Positions 23,691 to 34,959 are shown, counted from the first letter of the stretch. The stretch: DNA of 64,000 nucleotides from Alisma plantago-aquatica (GCA_963693085.1 OY856411.1:65592001-65656000), one strand, 5' to 3'. Notes: generated by a model from the sequence alone, not told the origin. Translations and numbers: made by a program.

Positions 23691-23720
23691 CATGCGTGCT
23701 TAGCACGTGTAATATCCTAG
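23691..23720 (+). other. Helitron 3' terminus with hairpin
   Basis: CATGCGTGCTTAGCACGTGT can fold into an 8-bp stem (two G-U pairs) with loop TTA, then AATATC and CTAG. The following base is T (A/T insertion preference). This is the arrangement by which plant Helitrons are recognised. Confidence 0.6.
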
Positions 23721-23878
23721 TATATATAAACCAGGATATCCCAGCGTGATTGGTTCATGCTGATATAGAAGGGGGCAAGTTGATAAAATTCGTGTCCAAT
23801 TGGTATTACAACATCTAATTATTTCCTTCTCGATATTGTTCAACATATAATCATTATCCTTAATTAGGAACATCTTAT

Positions 23879-24383
23879 ATCTGGAAATTGTATCCAGTTA
23901 TGATTGTCACCTTCTTGACAATATTGTTTCTCGACTTCTAGATATTGTTTCCTAATATAATCAATCTCTATATATCCAGTTTCCTGCTTTGAGAAAGTAA
24001 TGTTTCAGAATCGTATTCCAATCTGTAAGCGGAGTTGCACTGAGATCATAATAGGAATTGAATTGCGATCTTACCTTCTATCCACATATATATTGATTTG
24101 AGGCAAAGGCCTGAGAGAGACTAGTCCATGAACGACGTAAAACGTGATTTGGAAATTGTTTCCAGTTATGATTGTCACCTTGTTGACATTGTTTCTCCTT
24201 CTAGATACTGTTTCCTAATATAATGATCAATCTCTGTATTTCCAGTTGCAAGCTTTGAAAAAGCAATGTTTCATAATTGTAATCCGATCTGTAAGCGCAT
24301 CATAGTAGGAACTGAATTGCGACCTTACCTCCTATCCATATATATTGAAGCAAAGGCCTGAGAGAGATTAGTCCCTGAACAGC
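23879..24383 (+). repeat. Tandemly duplicated F-box 5' flank
   Basis: Two copies of about 240 bp (23879-24128 and 24149-24383) share GGAAATTGT.TCCAGTTATG, GATTGTCACCTT.TTGACA, TTTCCTAATATAAT, CAATGTTTCA.AAT.GTA and GCAAAGGCCTGAGAGAGA. The second copy ends 55 bp before the ATG of the F-box gene, so the promoter or 5' UTR is doubled. A TATA-like CCATATATATTGA lies in each copy (about 24083 and 24336). Confidence 0.75.
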
Positions 24384-24438
24384 GATTAATGTAAACTGCG
24401 CTTCACTGTCGACAACTCAGGCGACCTCGTTTGCCAGC

Positions 24439-25785
24439 ATGATTCCGATAACTCAGGGCAAAGATGGACGCCGTCTGATGCTTCCTAGCAACGTACGGTC
24501 ATCAGGCGCATCATCTTCTTCTCTTTCGAACAAGAAACAAAACGATAACGAAGACAAAGTAATCTGCAACACCGAAAGGGACAGCAGGAACCACATCCTC
24601 CCTCAAGATATCCTCCAGCATATCTCTCAGTTACTGATTGGCGATGCACGAACATATCAGGCTTTCAGGCTTGTATGCAAGGCCTGGTGGAGTGCCTCCT
24701 GCTTGCCAGTATATGCCCAATTTGCAAAATCGCTGCCGCTCCTATTACACGTTCCCCAACCTTTAATTAGCACCAAGTGCTACCTATACGATCCCTGGAC
24801 GACAGGGTTCACGTTCGCCATTGATGTCCCGGCACTGTCAAGCGCAACCAGTATCGAACATGCCAAGGATGGGTGGATGATCGTGACCACATCCGACTCG
24901 ATTTTCGTTCTTAATCCCATCACCGGAGACAGGGTTAACATTCCACACCAAGTCGCAGGCTCAATCTACAAGGGCATGTGTCTGTCGGGTTCACCTTGCA
25001 CACCTGGTTTGATGGCCTTTAGCGTCTCCAGTTTTAACCCCGATCAAATTTGGATTCATAGCTGGTCCCAAGGAAAAGAAGCATGGTCCACGAACATCTT
25101 TGAGAACCAGGTTGACTTCATTGCCTCGAGTTGCAACCCTGTTTTCCACGATGGCATGCTCTACTGCCTAGACGTTGGCGGTCGGATCGGGTGCTACAAC
25201 CCCTATAAGAAAACTTGGACAATTAGGAACAACCATAGCGATATGAAACCGCGAGAGTTGTCGGAATTTCGGTCAGAATACGCCATGCTCCTTGAACATA
25301 AAGGCCACTTATTCTCTGTTTTTGCAGATAGGTTTAATCGAGGACCTATACGTGTTTACAAACTGGATCAATACCACAACTGGAAAAGAATGCATCATTT
25401 GGGTAGTGATATGGCGTTGTTTTTTAGCATGAAGGGAGGATTGATGGCAAAAGCACCACCCCTGTCCTCTATTCATCTCCGAAGTCTTTTGGAAGGACAG
25501 AAATGGAGCATGGCGAACAAAATCTATTATCCAATGACATGTCGAATATCAACGGGTGCTGTTGTCAATGCTTGCTTGAAGCAATCTTCAGCTGGGTGTG
25601 ACCATGGTTACATCTTTGCCCAAACAGAGCCCTATACTTCCGCTCAGAGACCTCGCACAGAAGACCCTGTTTATTACTCGTTTGATGACAAAAAGTTCCA
25701 TCCAGAAGATTTTCGCCTCTGTAAAGAACGCAACATGAGGTTTTGTATTTGGCTTGTTCCTTGTTTTCGGAGGTGTCATCCTTGA
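24439..25785 (+). CDS. F-box protein with DUF295-like C-terminal region
   Basis: Single-exon gene of 448 codons from ATG 24439 to TGA 25785, the only intact-looking host gene here. The N-terminal 45 residues are Ser/Asn-rich linker. An F-box follows at about residues 50-90 (LPQDILQHISQLL, then FRLVCKAWWSA), the part that binds SKP1 in SCF ubiquitin ligases. The remainder (DPWTTGFTFAIDVP, GWMIVTTSDSIFVLNPITGD, HDGMLYCLDVGGRIGCYNP, LLEHKGHLFSVF) has the repeating beta-type pattern of DUF295 / kelch-like F-box proteins, ending in PEDFRLCKERNMRFCIWLVP. It would select substrates for degradation; the substrate is unknown. The upstream region is duplicated, and a broken 3' copy lies at 26236-27118. 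Confidence 0.88.
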   Translation: MIPITQGKDGRRLMLPSNVRSSGASSSSLSNKKQNDNEDKVICNTERDSRNHILPQDILQHISQLLIGDARTYQAFRLVCKAWWSASCLPVYAQFAKSLPLLLHVPQPLISTKCYLYDPWTTGFTFAIDVPALSSATSIEHAKDGWMIVTTSDSIFVLNPITGDRVNIPHQVAGSIYKGMCLSGSPCTPGLMAFSVSSFNPDQIWIHSWSQGKEAWSTNIFENQVDFIASSCNPVFHDGMLYCLDVGGRIGCYNPYKKTWTIRNNHSDMKPRELSEFRSEYAMLLEHKGHLFSVFADRFNRGPIRVYKLDQYHNWKRMHHLGSDMALFFSMKGGLMAKAPPLSSIHLRSLLEGQKWSMANKIYYPMTCRISTGAVVNACLKQSSAGCDHGYIFAQTEPYTSAQRPRTEDPVYYSFDDKKFHPEDFRLCKERNMRFCIWLVPCFRRCHP

Positions 25786-26235
25786 TGATTGTGGTAATCA
25801 TGTATGTTGTAGTTTTTGTAAGAATTTGGTTGCCCCGTATGTGCTATTGTCTTGGTAAATATGATTTGTGTGTGAGTGTAAGATTTGCTCGAGTGTTCTT
25901 TTGTTGAAACTCTATATGTAACCTAGCTATTCGGAAAGTAGTATCTACTATAACACATTTCGTATCAACATTGAGGGGATAGACAAAATTACAATGTAAC
26001 ACTTTAATAGTCAATGCTTATATCAGCATTCATTTTTTAGTTGGAACATTTATACTTGGCTCCTTGTCTCGAAATGTGCCTATTCATGTCATTCAAACAT
26101 CGTCGGGACAAATTTTGACATCCCAAGTCATCATAAATCGTACAAGTTTTTGTACATACTTGTTAAAATAGATAAAATCAAATTTACCCTTACCATTTCT
26201 TTCCTTTTTCACCCCATTCATACTTCCACCCTTCC
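25786..26235. other. 3' flank of F-box gene
   Basis: Presumed 3' UTR and spacer. TGTAACCTAGCTATTCGGAA and TAGTATCTACTATAACAC recur in altered form downstream of the pseudogene (about 27225-27265), so the duplication includes the 3' flank. No gene seen. Confidence 0.6.
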
Positions 26236-27118
26236 TTTGCGCTAGAGATGTCCACGACCATCTTTGACAACCAAAATGACTTGTGTGCCTCGAGTTGCAA
26301 CCCCGTCTTCCACAATGGCATGCTCTACTCCCTCAACTTGGCGGTCGGATCGGATGCTTGTCCTCTTGTCGTCGCCGAAGTCTTGTGGTAGGACTGGACA
26401 GGAAAGACTTTGAGCATGGGAACAAAAATTGATTTCGAACGAGAGAATACAAAAGGTTCGGCGGAAGAACAAAACCAGAAGAAAAGAGAACGATCACGCA
26501 ATCAAAACACAAAATTTACGTGGTTCGATCGATGACCTACTTCATGGGAGGGGGTGAGATTTCCACTATATAATAGAAAGATTACAAGGAGGAGCGCTCT
26601 CGAAAGAGACAAAGTACACCTTGAGTATGGCGGCTGTCGTCTAAACAAAATACAGGATGATTACAAACCATAACCAGTGTGTATATATTTATAAATGTAA
26701 AACTGTAATCGAATTCCTATTCGGATCCGAAAAATAGACCTTCATACTATGGGGGATTTGCTCCCCACACCCCAATCAGGTAGGCGAAGATTCATTGAAT
26801 TTTGAGACTAGATCTACAATCGGATCAACATATTTCTTCGAGGCACATAACAAAATCTATGATCCAATGAGATGTAGAATATCAAGTGGTGCCGTTGTGA
26901 ACGCTTGTAGGGTGCAATCTTCAGCTGTGGGTGACCATGGTTACAACTTTGCCCAAACTGCCCCTTTCACTTCCACTCAGAGACCTCGCACAGAAGACCA
27001 TGTTTATTACTCATTCGATAACATAAAGTTCCATCCAAAAGATTTCCGCCTTTGCAAAGAACGCAACATGAGGTTTTGTGTTTGGCTTGTTCCTCGTTTT
27101 GAGAGGTGTCATCCTTGA
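26236..27118 (+). pseudogene. Broken duplicate of the F-box gene
   Basis: Two segments match the F-box gene. 26245-26357 corresponds to the STNIFENQVDF / SCNPVFHDGMLYCL region (here STTIFDNQNDL, SCNPVFHNGMLYSL). 26845-27118 corresponds to the last 90 residues (ISSGAVVNACRVQSS to MRFCVWLVPRFERCHP, ending with the same stop). The start, F-box and about 300 bp of the middle are missing, and an LTR-like insert separates the pieces. The C-terminal frame is fully open, suggesting a recent duplication. Confidence 0.85.
26358..26790 (-). mobile_element. LTR fragment (Copia-like solo LTR) in pseudogene
   Basis: On the minus strand it starts TGTGGGGAGCAAATCCCCC (from 26772) and carries a TATA-like TTTATAAATATATAC (about 26690). 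The phrase CGAACCACGTAAATTTTG (about 26520) is a sequence type common in the R/U5 part of plant Copia LTRs. No internal region or partner LTR is nearby. Boundaries are approximate. Confidence 0.5.
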
Positions 27119-27999
27119 TGTTTGAACTTAATCATGTATGGTATAGTTTGTGTACGTATTTTTCTGCCCCATATGTGTCATTTTCTTTGTTAAATATAGT
27201 TTAAGTGTTCTTTTGTTAAAACTCAATCTATAACCTATTTGGAAAATAGTACCTGCTATAACACTCATATTCAATGGTGGAACCGTGATTTTAATATGGG
27301 TGAGGTACAAAATGTAAAATGGCAATCTTATTGAAATAAAAAAAAAAAGATAAGTGGGAGATCAATTTACCAAGTGAGCAATACATATAAAAACGGCTAA
27401 TGGAAGGATATACCTAGAGATAATATTATAAACTTGTTAGCAAATTATGTCTCTTCAATACTCCTAACAAAAAATGTTGGATTATAAAAAATCTTGAAGG
27501 TATGTGTAGCCTCACATGCTATCACATGTACATGCAAACTAGTTTTCTGTTTCATAAAAAGGTCAACCGTCACCTATAAACATGATCAAATTCTAATCTT
27601 TTTAATCTTTTCTTATTTATAATGATAAAAAAATTATTATATAATTGAATAAAATAAAAGACCAGTAATGTCAATGGCAATACATCTTGATTGAACTAAA
27701 AAAGGGAGGAAAAAAAGACAACTTTCCCAACTAAATCCGTAGAAGAAGAAAGTAAAACTAAATAAGGGAAGAAATAAAGTAGCCAAATACATGCTTGACT
27801 GATAGGAAGAAGTGAAAAAAGGTTGTTTAAGCATGTACTTGAGTGGACGATCTTTCATATATGCAACTAAAGGCAAAAGTCATAGTGTTGTTGTACAAGT
27901 CTAGAAGCATATTAACAAGATGCGTCGTTGTACCCAGCGGTATTGTCATTGTCGTGCAGCCCTTGCGATAAATTATAAAGAAACCAAAAACCCTCAGTC
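27119..27999. other. AT-rich intergenic region
   Basis: The first 150 bp match the F-box gene 3' flank. The rest is AT-rich, without a recognisable gene or repeat. Confidence 0.5.
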
Positions 28000-28016
28000 A
28001 ACTAAGAAGGTAACAT
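28000..28016. repeat. Target-site duplication, left copy (LINE)
   Basis: AACTAAGAAGGTAACAT is repeated perfectly at 33526-33542, right after the LINE A-rich tail. This defines the insertion of a 5'-truncated LINE between them. Confidence 0.95.
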
Positions 28017-28023
28017 TCCCGCC

Positions 28024-28536
28024 ATGGCCCCTGACCATCCCATCCCTATAGACATTGCAGAACTGCGAGTCTCGTCAATGTGTTTACACATTGGCGCATG
28101 GGACTGGAATTTTGTTCAATCCCAGCTTCCTGAAGCCACGTGGGACATCCTGAGGACGACACCACCTCCTGACCAGGATGTAGGCTCGGACAGGTTCATA
28201 TGGCCCCACGATAGGAGCGGCGACCTCATGGCCAGATCGGCCTATCCGTGGCTAAGGCACGACAAGGAACAGCCCGTCCCAAGAGACTGGATGTCTATCT
28301 GGAGGAGACAACTCCCTGAGAGGATAAAAGTGTTCCTATGGTTACTCCAACATAGAGCTCTCTTAACCAATGTTGAGAAGTACCGTCGACATTTTGATGT
28401 ATCTAGAACTTGTCCACGATGTAATCTACACGATGAAACGATATTACATTGCCTCAGGGACTGGCCTAAGAGCTTAGCGCTCTGGAAAGCCTTCTCCCCC
28501 ACCTCGGATTTCTTCCTTGATGAGGAGGATAGCTAG
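28024..28536 (+). pseudogene. LINE ORF2 zf-RVT domain
   Basis: 170 open codons. DRFIWPHDRSGDLMARSAY, then WRRQLPERIKVFLWLLQHRA, then CPRCNLHDETILHCLRDWP form the zf-RVT signature (W.......P.....FLW....... T........C..C....E...H....C), with the Cys/His ligands present except the last Cys, which reads Arg in HCLRD. It stops at 28536 and continues in other frames (TFRNDETHRGKVV near 28615). Confidence 0.85.
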
Positions 28537-28589
28537 GTTGACAAGATTGTGAAAGGGTCCCATGAAAATATCGCTCCAACCTTGCTCGC

Positions 28590-29020
28590 AGTGGTGACAT
28601 GACACCTCTGGACTTTCCGCAACGACGAGACACACAGAGGCAAGGTTGTGCCGACAGCTATCGCCATCCGCTTCATTCATCTGAGATCAGAATCGATCTT
28701 GAAGAACCTGAGCCCACATATCCCTACGACGCTGGTGAATTACAATACTTTCTAGTGGTGGGGAATGCATATGCAACCCAAACATATCATCCTCAATGAT
28801 GTCGCTCATGTTCAGAATTCTTTGAAATCAAGCTACGGATGCATAGCGCTCAACCCTGCAGGAATGCTTCTGGCTGGCGTAGGCCACCCTACTAAGACAA
28901 CCTGTACAGTAGAAGTAGAGATCATCACCATCATACAAGCTGCCTCTTTAGCCCAAAGCCACGCTTGGGAAGAAATGCTCATCGTCACAGACTCAACCAT
29001 AGATTGTCAAACACTGACAC
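28590..29020 (+). pseudogene. LINE ORF2 RNase H-like region
   Basis: After a frame change: SSYGCIALNPAGMLLAGVGH, then TVEVEIITIIQAASLAQSHA and MLIVTDSTIDCQTLTQ, matching plant LINE RNase H (RVT_3) with its E and D motifs (VEVE..., TDS). The end of the domain lies beyond the Copia insertion, at 33291. Confidence 0.8.
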
Positions 29021-29035
29021 AAGTCAGTTGTACTC

Positions 29036-32000
29036 AATCCAAATTCCGTTCCTACTCCTGTGATCAAGATCACCTGCTAAATCTGCATCTGTGAAACTTG
29101 TAAGAACTGGTGATGCCCCTCCAAAGCATAAACAAGCACTAGAAGTACCTCTCAAATATCTGAGTATCCATTTAACAGCATTCCAATGCTCCTTACCAGG
29201 GTCAGATAAAACTCTGTTAGTCACACCAACTGCATGTGCAATATCAGACCTAGTGTACACCATAGCATACATAAGACTTCCTACTACAGAAGAGTAGGGT
29301 ATGTGAGCCATCTCTTGCTTTTCCTTCTCAGTAGAAGGAGATTGTTTCCTACTCAGTCTGAAGTGACAGGCTAAGGGAGTCTCAACTGGCTTCGCCCCCT
29401 TTATGTTGAACCTGTCAAGTACACGCTCAACATATTTCTCCTGTGACAACCAAAGTTTCTTTGCTTTCCTGTCACGCCTGATGTCCATGCCAAGAATCTG
29501 TCTGGCTGGTCCCAAGTCTTTCATGTCAAAAGACTTAAACAATTCCTTCTTCAACTTGGCAATCATCTGAGCATCCTTGCCAATAACCAACATATCATCA
29601 ACATAAAGCAAGAGAATAATAAAACTATCACCTGAAAATCTCCTGAAGTAAACACAATGATCTGCCTCTGTCCTGTGGTAGCCTTGCTTCAACATGAAAG
29701 CATCAAACTTTTTGTACCACTGCCTTGGTGCTTGTTTCAGGCCATAGAGACTTTTCTTCAATCTGCAAACCATGTGTTCTTTGCCTTTCACTACAAATCC
29801 TTCAGGATGCTGCACATAAATCTCTCTCTAGCTCACCATGGAGGAAGGTTGTCTTCACATCAAACTGCTCAATATCAAGGTCCAAGCTAGCTGCCAAGCC
29901 CAAAACTGTGCGAATGGAAGTTATCTTCACCACTGGAGAGAATATCTCATCAAAGTCAATGCCTTGCTTTTGCCCAAAGCCTTTCACCATAAGTCTAGCT
30001 TTGTATCTCACAGTGTTATCACTCACATCTTTCTTTAGCTTGAAGACCCACTTGTTCTTTAAAGCTTTTCTGCCTTCAGGAAGTTTGCATAACTCATAGG
30101 TATCATTTTTCTTCAATGAGTTCATCTCATCTTGCATTGCATGCAGCCAGTTATCTTTTTCTTGATGAGACTTTGCTTCCTCATAGCTTTCTGGCTCCCC
30201 CTCTTCTGTGATCAATGACCATTCTGTATCAGGATATTTAGTAGACACCCTTTTCTCTCTAGTAGACCTCCTTAGCTGTGGACCTGCTGGATCTACTGGT
30301 TGAGGTTGCTCCCCCTTCTCAAGAACCTCCTCATCATGGACGCTATCCGTACCAGGATCATCCTCTGCCATATCATCGTGTGGGATCTCCTCATCCTCAA
30401 CATGGTTTGCATCAACATTCTGCTGAACTGGAGAGGGAACTGACACATCAATCACAGTATCATCTTTTACCTGCTCAGGCTCTGTCGTCACTGTATCAGA
30501 AAACATCTGGTCCTCAAAGAAAATCACATCTCTGGATCTGATTATCTTTTTATTTTCTGGATCCCAAAGCTTGTAACCGAACTGCTCATCACCATAGCCA
30601 ACAAAAATACAAGGAATGGATTTGTCATCAAGCTTCTGCCTCTGCTCCTTGGGAACATGTGCAAATGCCTTGCACCCAAACACTCTAAGGTGAGAATAAG
30701 AAGCTGGCTTCCCTGTCCACACACTCTCTGGAGTGTCAAAATCCAAAGGAACCGATGGTGACATGTTAATCAAGTAGCAAGCAGTGTTTACAGCCTCTGC
30801 CCAGAACTCCTTAGGTAGCTTTACATTCTTCATCATGCATCTGACTCGCTCCATAATGGTTCTATTCATTCTTTCAGCCAAACCATTGTGTTGTGGTGTA
30901 CCGGGAACAGTCTTCTCATGCCGTATGCCAGATCCTTCACAGTAAGACCTGAACTCCTTGGAAGTATACTCACCTCCATTGTTAGAACGAAGACACTTGA
31001 GCTTTTTACCTGTCTCCCTTTCAACCATGGCATGGAACTTCTTGAAAGTATCAAAGACCTAATCTTTCCTCTGCAAACAGTAAATCCACACTTTCCTAGA
31101 TGCATCATCAATAAAGGTAACAAAGAATCTGCTTCCACCCAAGGAGTTTACTTCCATAAGACCACAAACATCAGAATAAATCATGTCTAACACATTAGAC
31201 TTCTTCTCAGACTGAGCACTGAACTGAACACTTTTTTGCTTCCCAAGAAAACAACTTTCACAGGGGTCAAGAGTCACATTTTTACCACAGGGGATCAAAT
31301 CTTTCTTTGCAAGAACCTGTAAGCCTTTCTCACTCATGTGTCCAATCCGCTTGTGCCATAAATCTGGAGAGCCTAAACTGTCCACGACATTGACATTGTC
31401 AGTGCAAACCTTTATATTCATCCTGTACAAAGTGTAGCAAACTTTGCCTCTAGCCACGACCAACTGTCCTTTGGTAACAACGGTTTTCAAGTCACCAAAA
31501 TGATATTTAAAGCCCTCAATGTCGATACCATAGCCGGAAATGATGTTATAATCAACTTCAAGAATATGTCTAACATTCTTCAGCAAGATGGTATAACCCA
31601 ACTCGGTCTCAATGCGCACCTCACCAATCCCACAAATCTTTGCATAGCTTTTAGTAGCCATCTTCGTCATTCCAAAGTCCCCGGACTTGTAGGAGCAGAA
31701 GAAGTGTCTGTGAGGAGTGATGTGGTATGAAGCACCGGTGTCCAACACCCACTCAGTGTTGTCGTTGATATGTAGACAATGTCCCATGGAAACTCCACAT
31801 GTGAGTACCTCTTCGACATCTGTAACGACTGCAACTCTGTTGTTATCATCATCTGTCACCTTCTGCTTTCCTTCTTTAATTTCCTTTTTGCGCTGCCTGC
31901 AGAATTTTTGTATATGACCGGGCTTGTTGCAGTAATGACAAACTACCTTACTTTTGGACTTTGATCTGTGCTTTGACTTTCCTCTGTCACCACCTTGGCC

Positions 32001-32627
32001 ACGAGTCTGACTCCTCCCCCTGTCCTCAGCAACAAGGGCATGTGAAACTGACGTCTCTGCTGAGTTGTGCCGTCTCGTCTCTTCATTCAGCAGGGTATTG
32101 GACACCAAGTGCAAAGTCAATTTCCCATCTGCAGCAGAATTGCTAACAGAAATCACCAAGGTCTCCCACCTGTCAGGTAAAGAACCAAGAAGTAGAAGTG
32201 CATGCAACTCGTCATCAAGTGACAAACCCATCGTGGCTAGCTGATTTACCATGCTCTTAAAATCATTCAGGTGCACTGATATATTGTTGTCTTCCTTGAA
32301 CTTCAGATTGACGAGCTTCTTAATCAGAAACGCCTTATTTCCTGCAGTCTTCCTCTCGTACAACGACTCGAGCTTCTTCCACAAAGAGTGAGCACTAGTC
32401 TCGTTGGCGATGTGGTGGAAGACAGACTCGTCAACCCAGCGTCGGATGAAGCCCATGCATTTTCTGTTCATCTTTGTCCAGTCCTCCTATTTTGTATCCG
32501 CGGGCTTGCTCGCATTTCCCTGAACCGGTTCATAAAGATCATTGCAGTAAAGCAAATCCTCCATCTTTACCTTCCACGTCGGCCAGTTTGATGCCGTCAA
32601 TTTCACCATATTATTTGCGCCGTCCAT
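29036..32627 (-). pseudogene. Copia gag-pol polyprotein with few lesions
   Basis: Starts at ATG 32627. Order: UBN2 gag; zinc knuckle CHYCNKPGHIQKFC (about 31955-31910); protease WVLDTGASYHI (about 31765); pre-integrase DLWHKRIGHM; integrase FFVTFIDDASRKVW, then NNGGEYTSKEF and QHNGLAERMNRT; RT with LLYVDDMLVIG (about 29610-29570); RNase H start FTDADLAGDLD (about 29085). Lesions: in-frame TAG at codon 47 (32489-32487), in-frame TAG at 31061-31059 in integrase, and a frameshift near 29825 inside a GA run. The RNase H end is missing. It would have made particle, protease, integrase and polymerase functions. Confidence 0.9.
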
Positions 32628-32647
32628 CTAGTCCACGTAGGCAACCT

Positions 32648-32660
32648 GGCTCTGATACCA
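32648..32660 (-). other. Primer binding site (initiator tRNA-Met)
   Basis: TGGTATCAGAGCC on the minus strand, two bases inside the end of the LTR, complementary to initiator tRNA-Met. Confidence 0.9.
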
Positions 32661-32662
32661 CT

Positions 32663-33290
32663 TGAAGGGGTTGTTGCATGCCAAAAGAAATGCGGAATAA
32701 CCTGCATGTATGGACTAGGTATGCAAAAATAATATAGAAACAAGCAACCCACAAGAACACCAGAATTTTACGTTGAAAACCCCCACAATGTGTGAGGGAA
32801 AAACCACGGGGTCAAAGCCCGACGGAGAAAATTCACTAATCAACAGATTACAATGTTCGTCTCAAGTTTAGACCCAAAACTTGAGGAATACAGAGCAAAA
32901 GGAAGAGATACAGATTATACCAGACCAGTACGTCACCACACCAAAAGGCCTCCCGGAAAACGTCTTGTTGTAGAGAATACCCGGAAGGAAAAATAACAGA
33001 GGTGATGGAGGAGAATCCGACATAGAGACCGGTGAAGAAACCAGAGCGGTGCTAGACCCTCTTTCCTTTTCTTCCTTCTTTCTTTCTTCTTCCTTGGCTA
33101 CTCCGTCACGTACAGCAATAAGAGGAACGGCGGCTCCCCTTTTCTTCTAATAGCGGTTGTGGCTATTCCTTGCGACTCACTAATTTTAGGCTACTGTGGT
33201 AGGTTATATATAACTCCATCATCACGGTAGTAACACAGCCCTAATGGGCCGCCCATATTTGGGCTGAAAAACCAGGCCGCTAGCCCAACA
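32663..33290 (-). repeat. 5' LTR of Tork-like Copia
   Basis: Minus-strand LTR from TGTTGGGCTAGCGG (33290) to CAACCCCTTCA (32663), 628 bp. A TATA-like TTATATATAACC lies at about 33214-33203. The five bases after it on the plus strand are cctac. No dyad-repeat array is present, unlike the other Copia families here. Confidence 0.8.
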
Positions 33291-33525
33291 CCTACCACCA
33301 TCATTGGAAGAAGATCACACTCAGCAATCCCTAGCTCGGTGTCCTTTGCAGTCCCCGGGATTACCTCACCTTTAGCTGATTCAACTGCCAAGTTTGTTCT
33401 CAAAAACAACACTAGTGTAGCTTTTACTTCTTGGACACCTTGGCTACCTTGTACGAGCACCATAGACTTATCGTTTATTCTGGTACTTGTTTCTCACAAT
33501 TAATAAATAAAGCTTTTGGTAAAAA
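33291..33525 (+). mobile_element. 5'-truncated LINE, 3' end
   Basis: Resumes the LINE: HSAIPSSVSFAVPGITSPLA and AKFVLKNNTSVAFTSWTPWL are the end of RNase H (the usual VPRE.N..AD.LAK.. tail), then a short 3' UTR with AATAAATAAAG and an A-run (33521-33527), followed by the target duplication. Confidence 0.8.
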
Positions 33526-33542
33526 AACTAAGAAGGTAACAT
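33526..33542. repeat. Target-site duplication, right copy (LINE)
   Basis: Perfect 17-bp copy of 28000-28016. Confidence 0.95.
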
Positions 33543-33996
33543 GTACTGAATGCAACAATTACGGGTGACACCTCTACTACTAGCCATGATCATCTTCAAC
33601 CTTGGATTGAAGCATGAATCTACGGTTACGATCTTCCTTTCTTTTCTTCTTCACCAAATTCTTAACTATGGTGATTCCTTGTAAATGAAGGAGTTTTGAA
33701 CAAGACTTGTACTTTTTATAAGTCATCTTCAACCTTAGGAACATTAAGCTTTGGATCTTGTAGCTTTGAAGTTGTTCTTGAGGCAGGTTATATAACTTGA
33801 ACCCAAACATGTTATTACTCGCCATCTTTCTTGCTATATTTGATGATCTACTTTTAAATTCTAAAATTTTCTTGAATATTTGATATATCTATGAATTATC
33901 GTAGTTTCTTAGACTTGTTATCCTTGTACTAGAACAAGTAGTACGAAGGTCTAGAGCTTGAAGATGATGGCATCACCTTATAAAGTGATATCGGGT

Positions 33997-34460
33997 TCAA
34001 GCACATAAGCAAGCACCTCTAACCTGATATGGTGATGCTCCTACACCACTAAATTGATATGGATATGAGTTTATACTTCCTTGCATGACATGGTAATGTA
34101 GTATACACCTCTTGGACGATACGAGGTCAAGAACACACCTCTTTTCTTGATATGGTGTGAAGCATACACACACCTCTTTTCCCGATATGGTGTGAAGCAC
34201 CCACACCTCTTGCCTGATATGGTAAGCACACATACACCTCTAAAATGATATGAGTAGCAAGAATACACCTCTTGCTCGATATCACACGTACACCTATAAA
34301 GTGATATGGCAAGCACCTCTTGCCCGATGTGGTAAGCACACACACACCTCTAAAGTGATATGAGTAGTAAATATACACCTCTTGTGGTAAGCACACATAC
34401 ACCTCTAAAGTGATATGAGTAGTAAGAATACACCTCTTGGATGATATGGTGTTGAGCACA
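33997..34460. repeat. Short-period tandem array
   Basis: Repeats built from CACCTCT, TG.CCGATATGGT, AAGCACACA.ACACCTCTAA and AGTGATATGAGTAG, with higher-order units of about 60-75 bp. The same words appear once each at 45040-45135 in the LTR copy, so the array expanded here. The overlapping minus-strand frames are repeat artefacts. Confidence 0.8.
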
Positions 34461-34959
34461 TATCTCTAAAACAATATGGTGGGTAACCCAATACACTAGA
34501 TGACAAAATTGGTAAGGTGGTTAATACCCTAAAACATGTGATGGCCAATACACTAAAGTATGTTGTGACCAATATCTTCAAGTGAGATAAGGATGTTACA
34601 CCCATGTAGACTGAAGGTGATACACCATATGATTAGTAAGGTCGATACTGTGATGAGTAAGGGTATGAAGGATATGATGATGCCTAGTCTGATATACACC
34701 TAACCCAATACATGTGTTCAACTTGACATACATGATTCAACCCAATACTCCTTATAAAGGTGAGGGAAAAACACTCTTAGAGTGATGAGTGTAACACCAA
34801 GTAATGGTGTGGCTAATACCATGATAGGTGAAACACCTCTAGTGGTTGATAATGGTCAACCCTATATCAATAAAGCCTTAACCCGAGATGAGTCCATATC
34901 ACTTGATGGTAGCTGGATAATTCAAGTGAGTGACTTATGGCCAATAAATCAATGACTTA

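Larger units (their letters stand above)
21651..23720 (+). mobile_element. Probable Helitron carrying foreign sequence
   Basis: The 3' end has the Helitron signature: a short GC hairpin CGTGC-TTA-GCACG (23694-23706) about 10 bases before a terminal CTAG (23717-23720) followed by T. The 5' end is uncertain; TACCCTATGAATAAAC near 21650 is a candidate because it resembles common plant Helitron starts. The body has no helicase but contains a GC-rich block (21920-22600) within AT-rich DNA, typical of gene capture. F-box flanking repeats lie on both sides. Confidence 0.5.
28017..29035 (+). mobile_element. 5'-truncated LINE, upstream part
   Basis: LINE ORF2 C-terminal sequence starting directly after the target duplication (5' truncation is usual for LINEs). 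It contains zf-RVT and RNase H-like sequence, is interrupted at about 29035 by a minus-strand Copia element, and resumes at 33291. Confidence 0.85.
29036..33290 (-). mobile_element. Tork-like Copia element, 3'-truncated, minus strand
   Basis: 5' LTR (33290-32663), primer binding site and one long gag-pol reading, missing the end of RNase H and the 3' LTR. It lies inside the LINE 28017-33525. Relatively well kept, with few lesions. The integrase and RT text is of the Tnt1/Tork type. Confidence 0.85.

Noticed and set aside
30278..30541. Plus-strand frame across the Tork-like Copia
   Set aside because: It is antisense to the integrase-RT linker of a recognised gag-pol.
33997..34605. Overlapping minus-strand frames with HTISGKEV-like repeats
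   Set aside because: All three frames are open because the short tandem array lacks stops. No start or family support.
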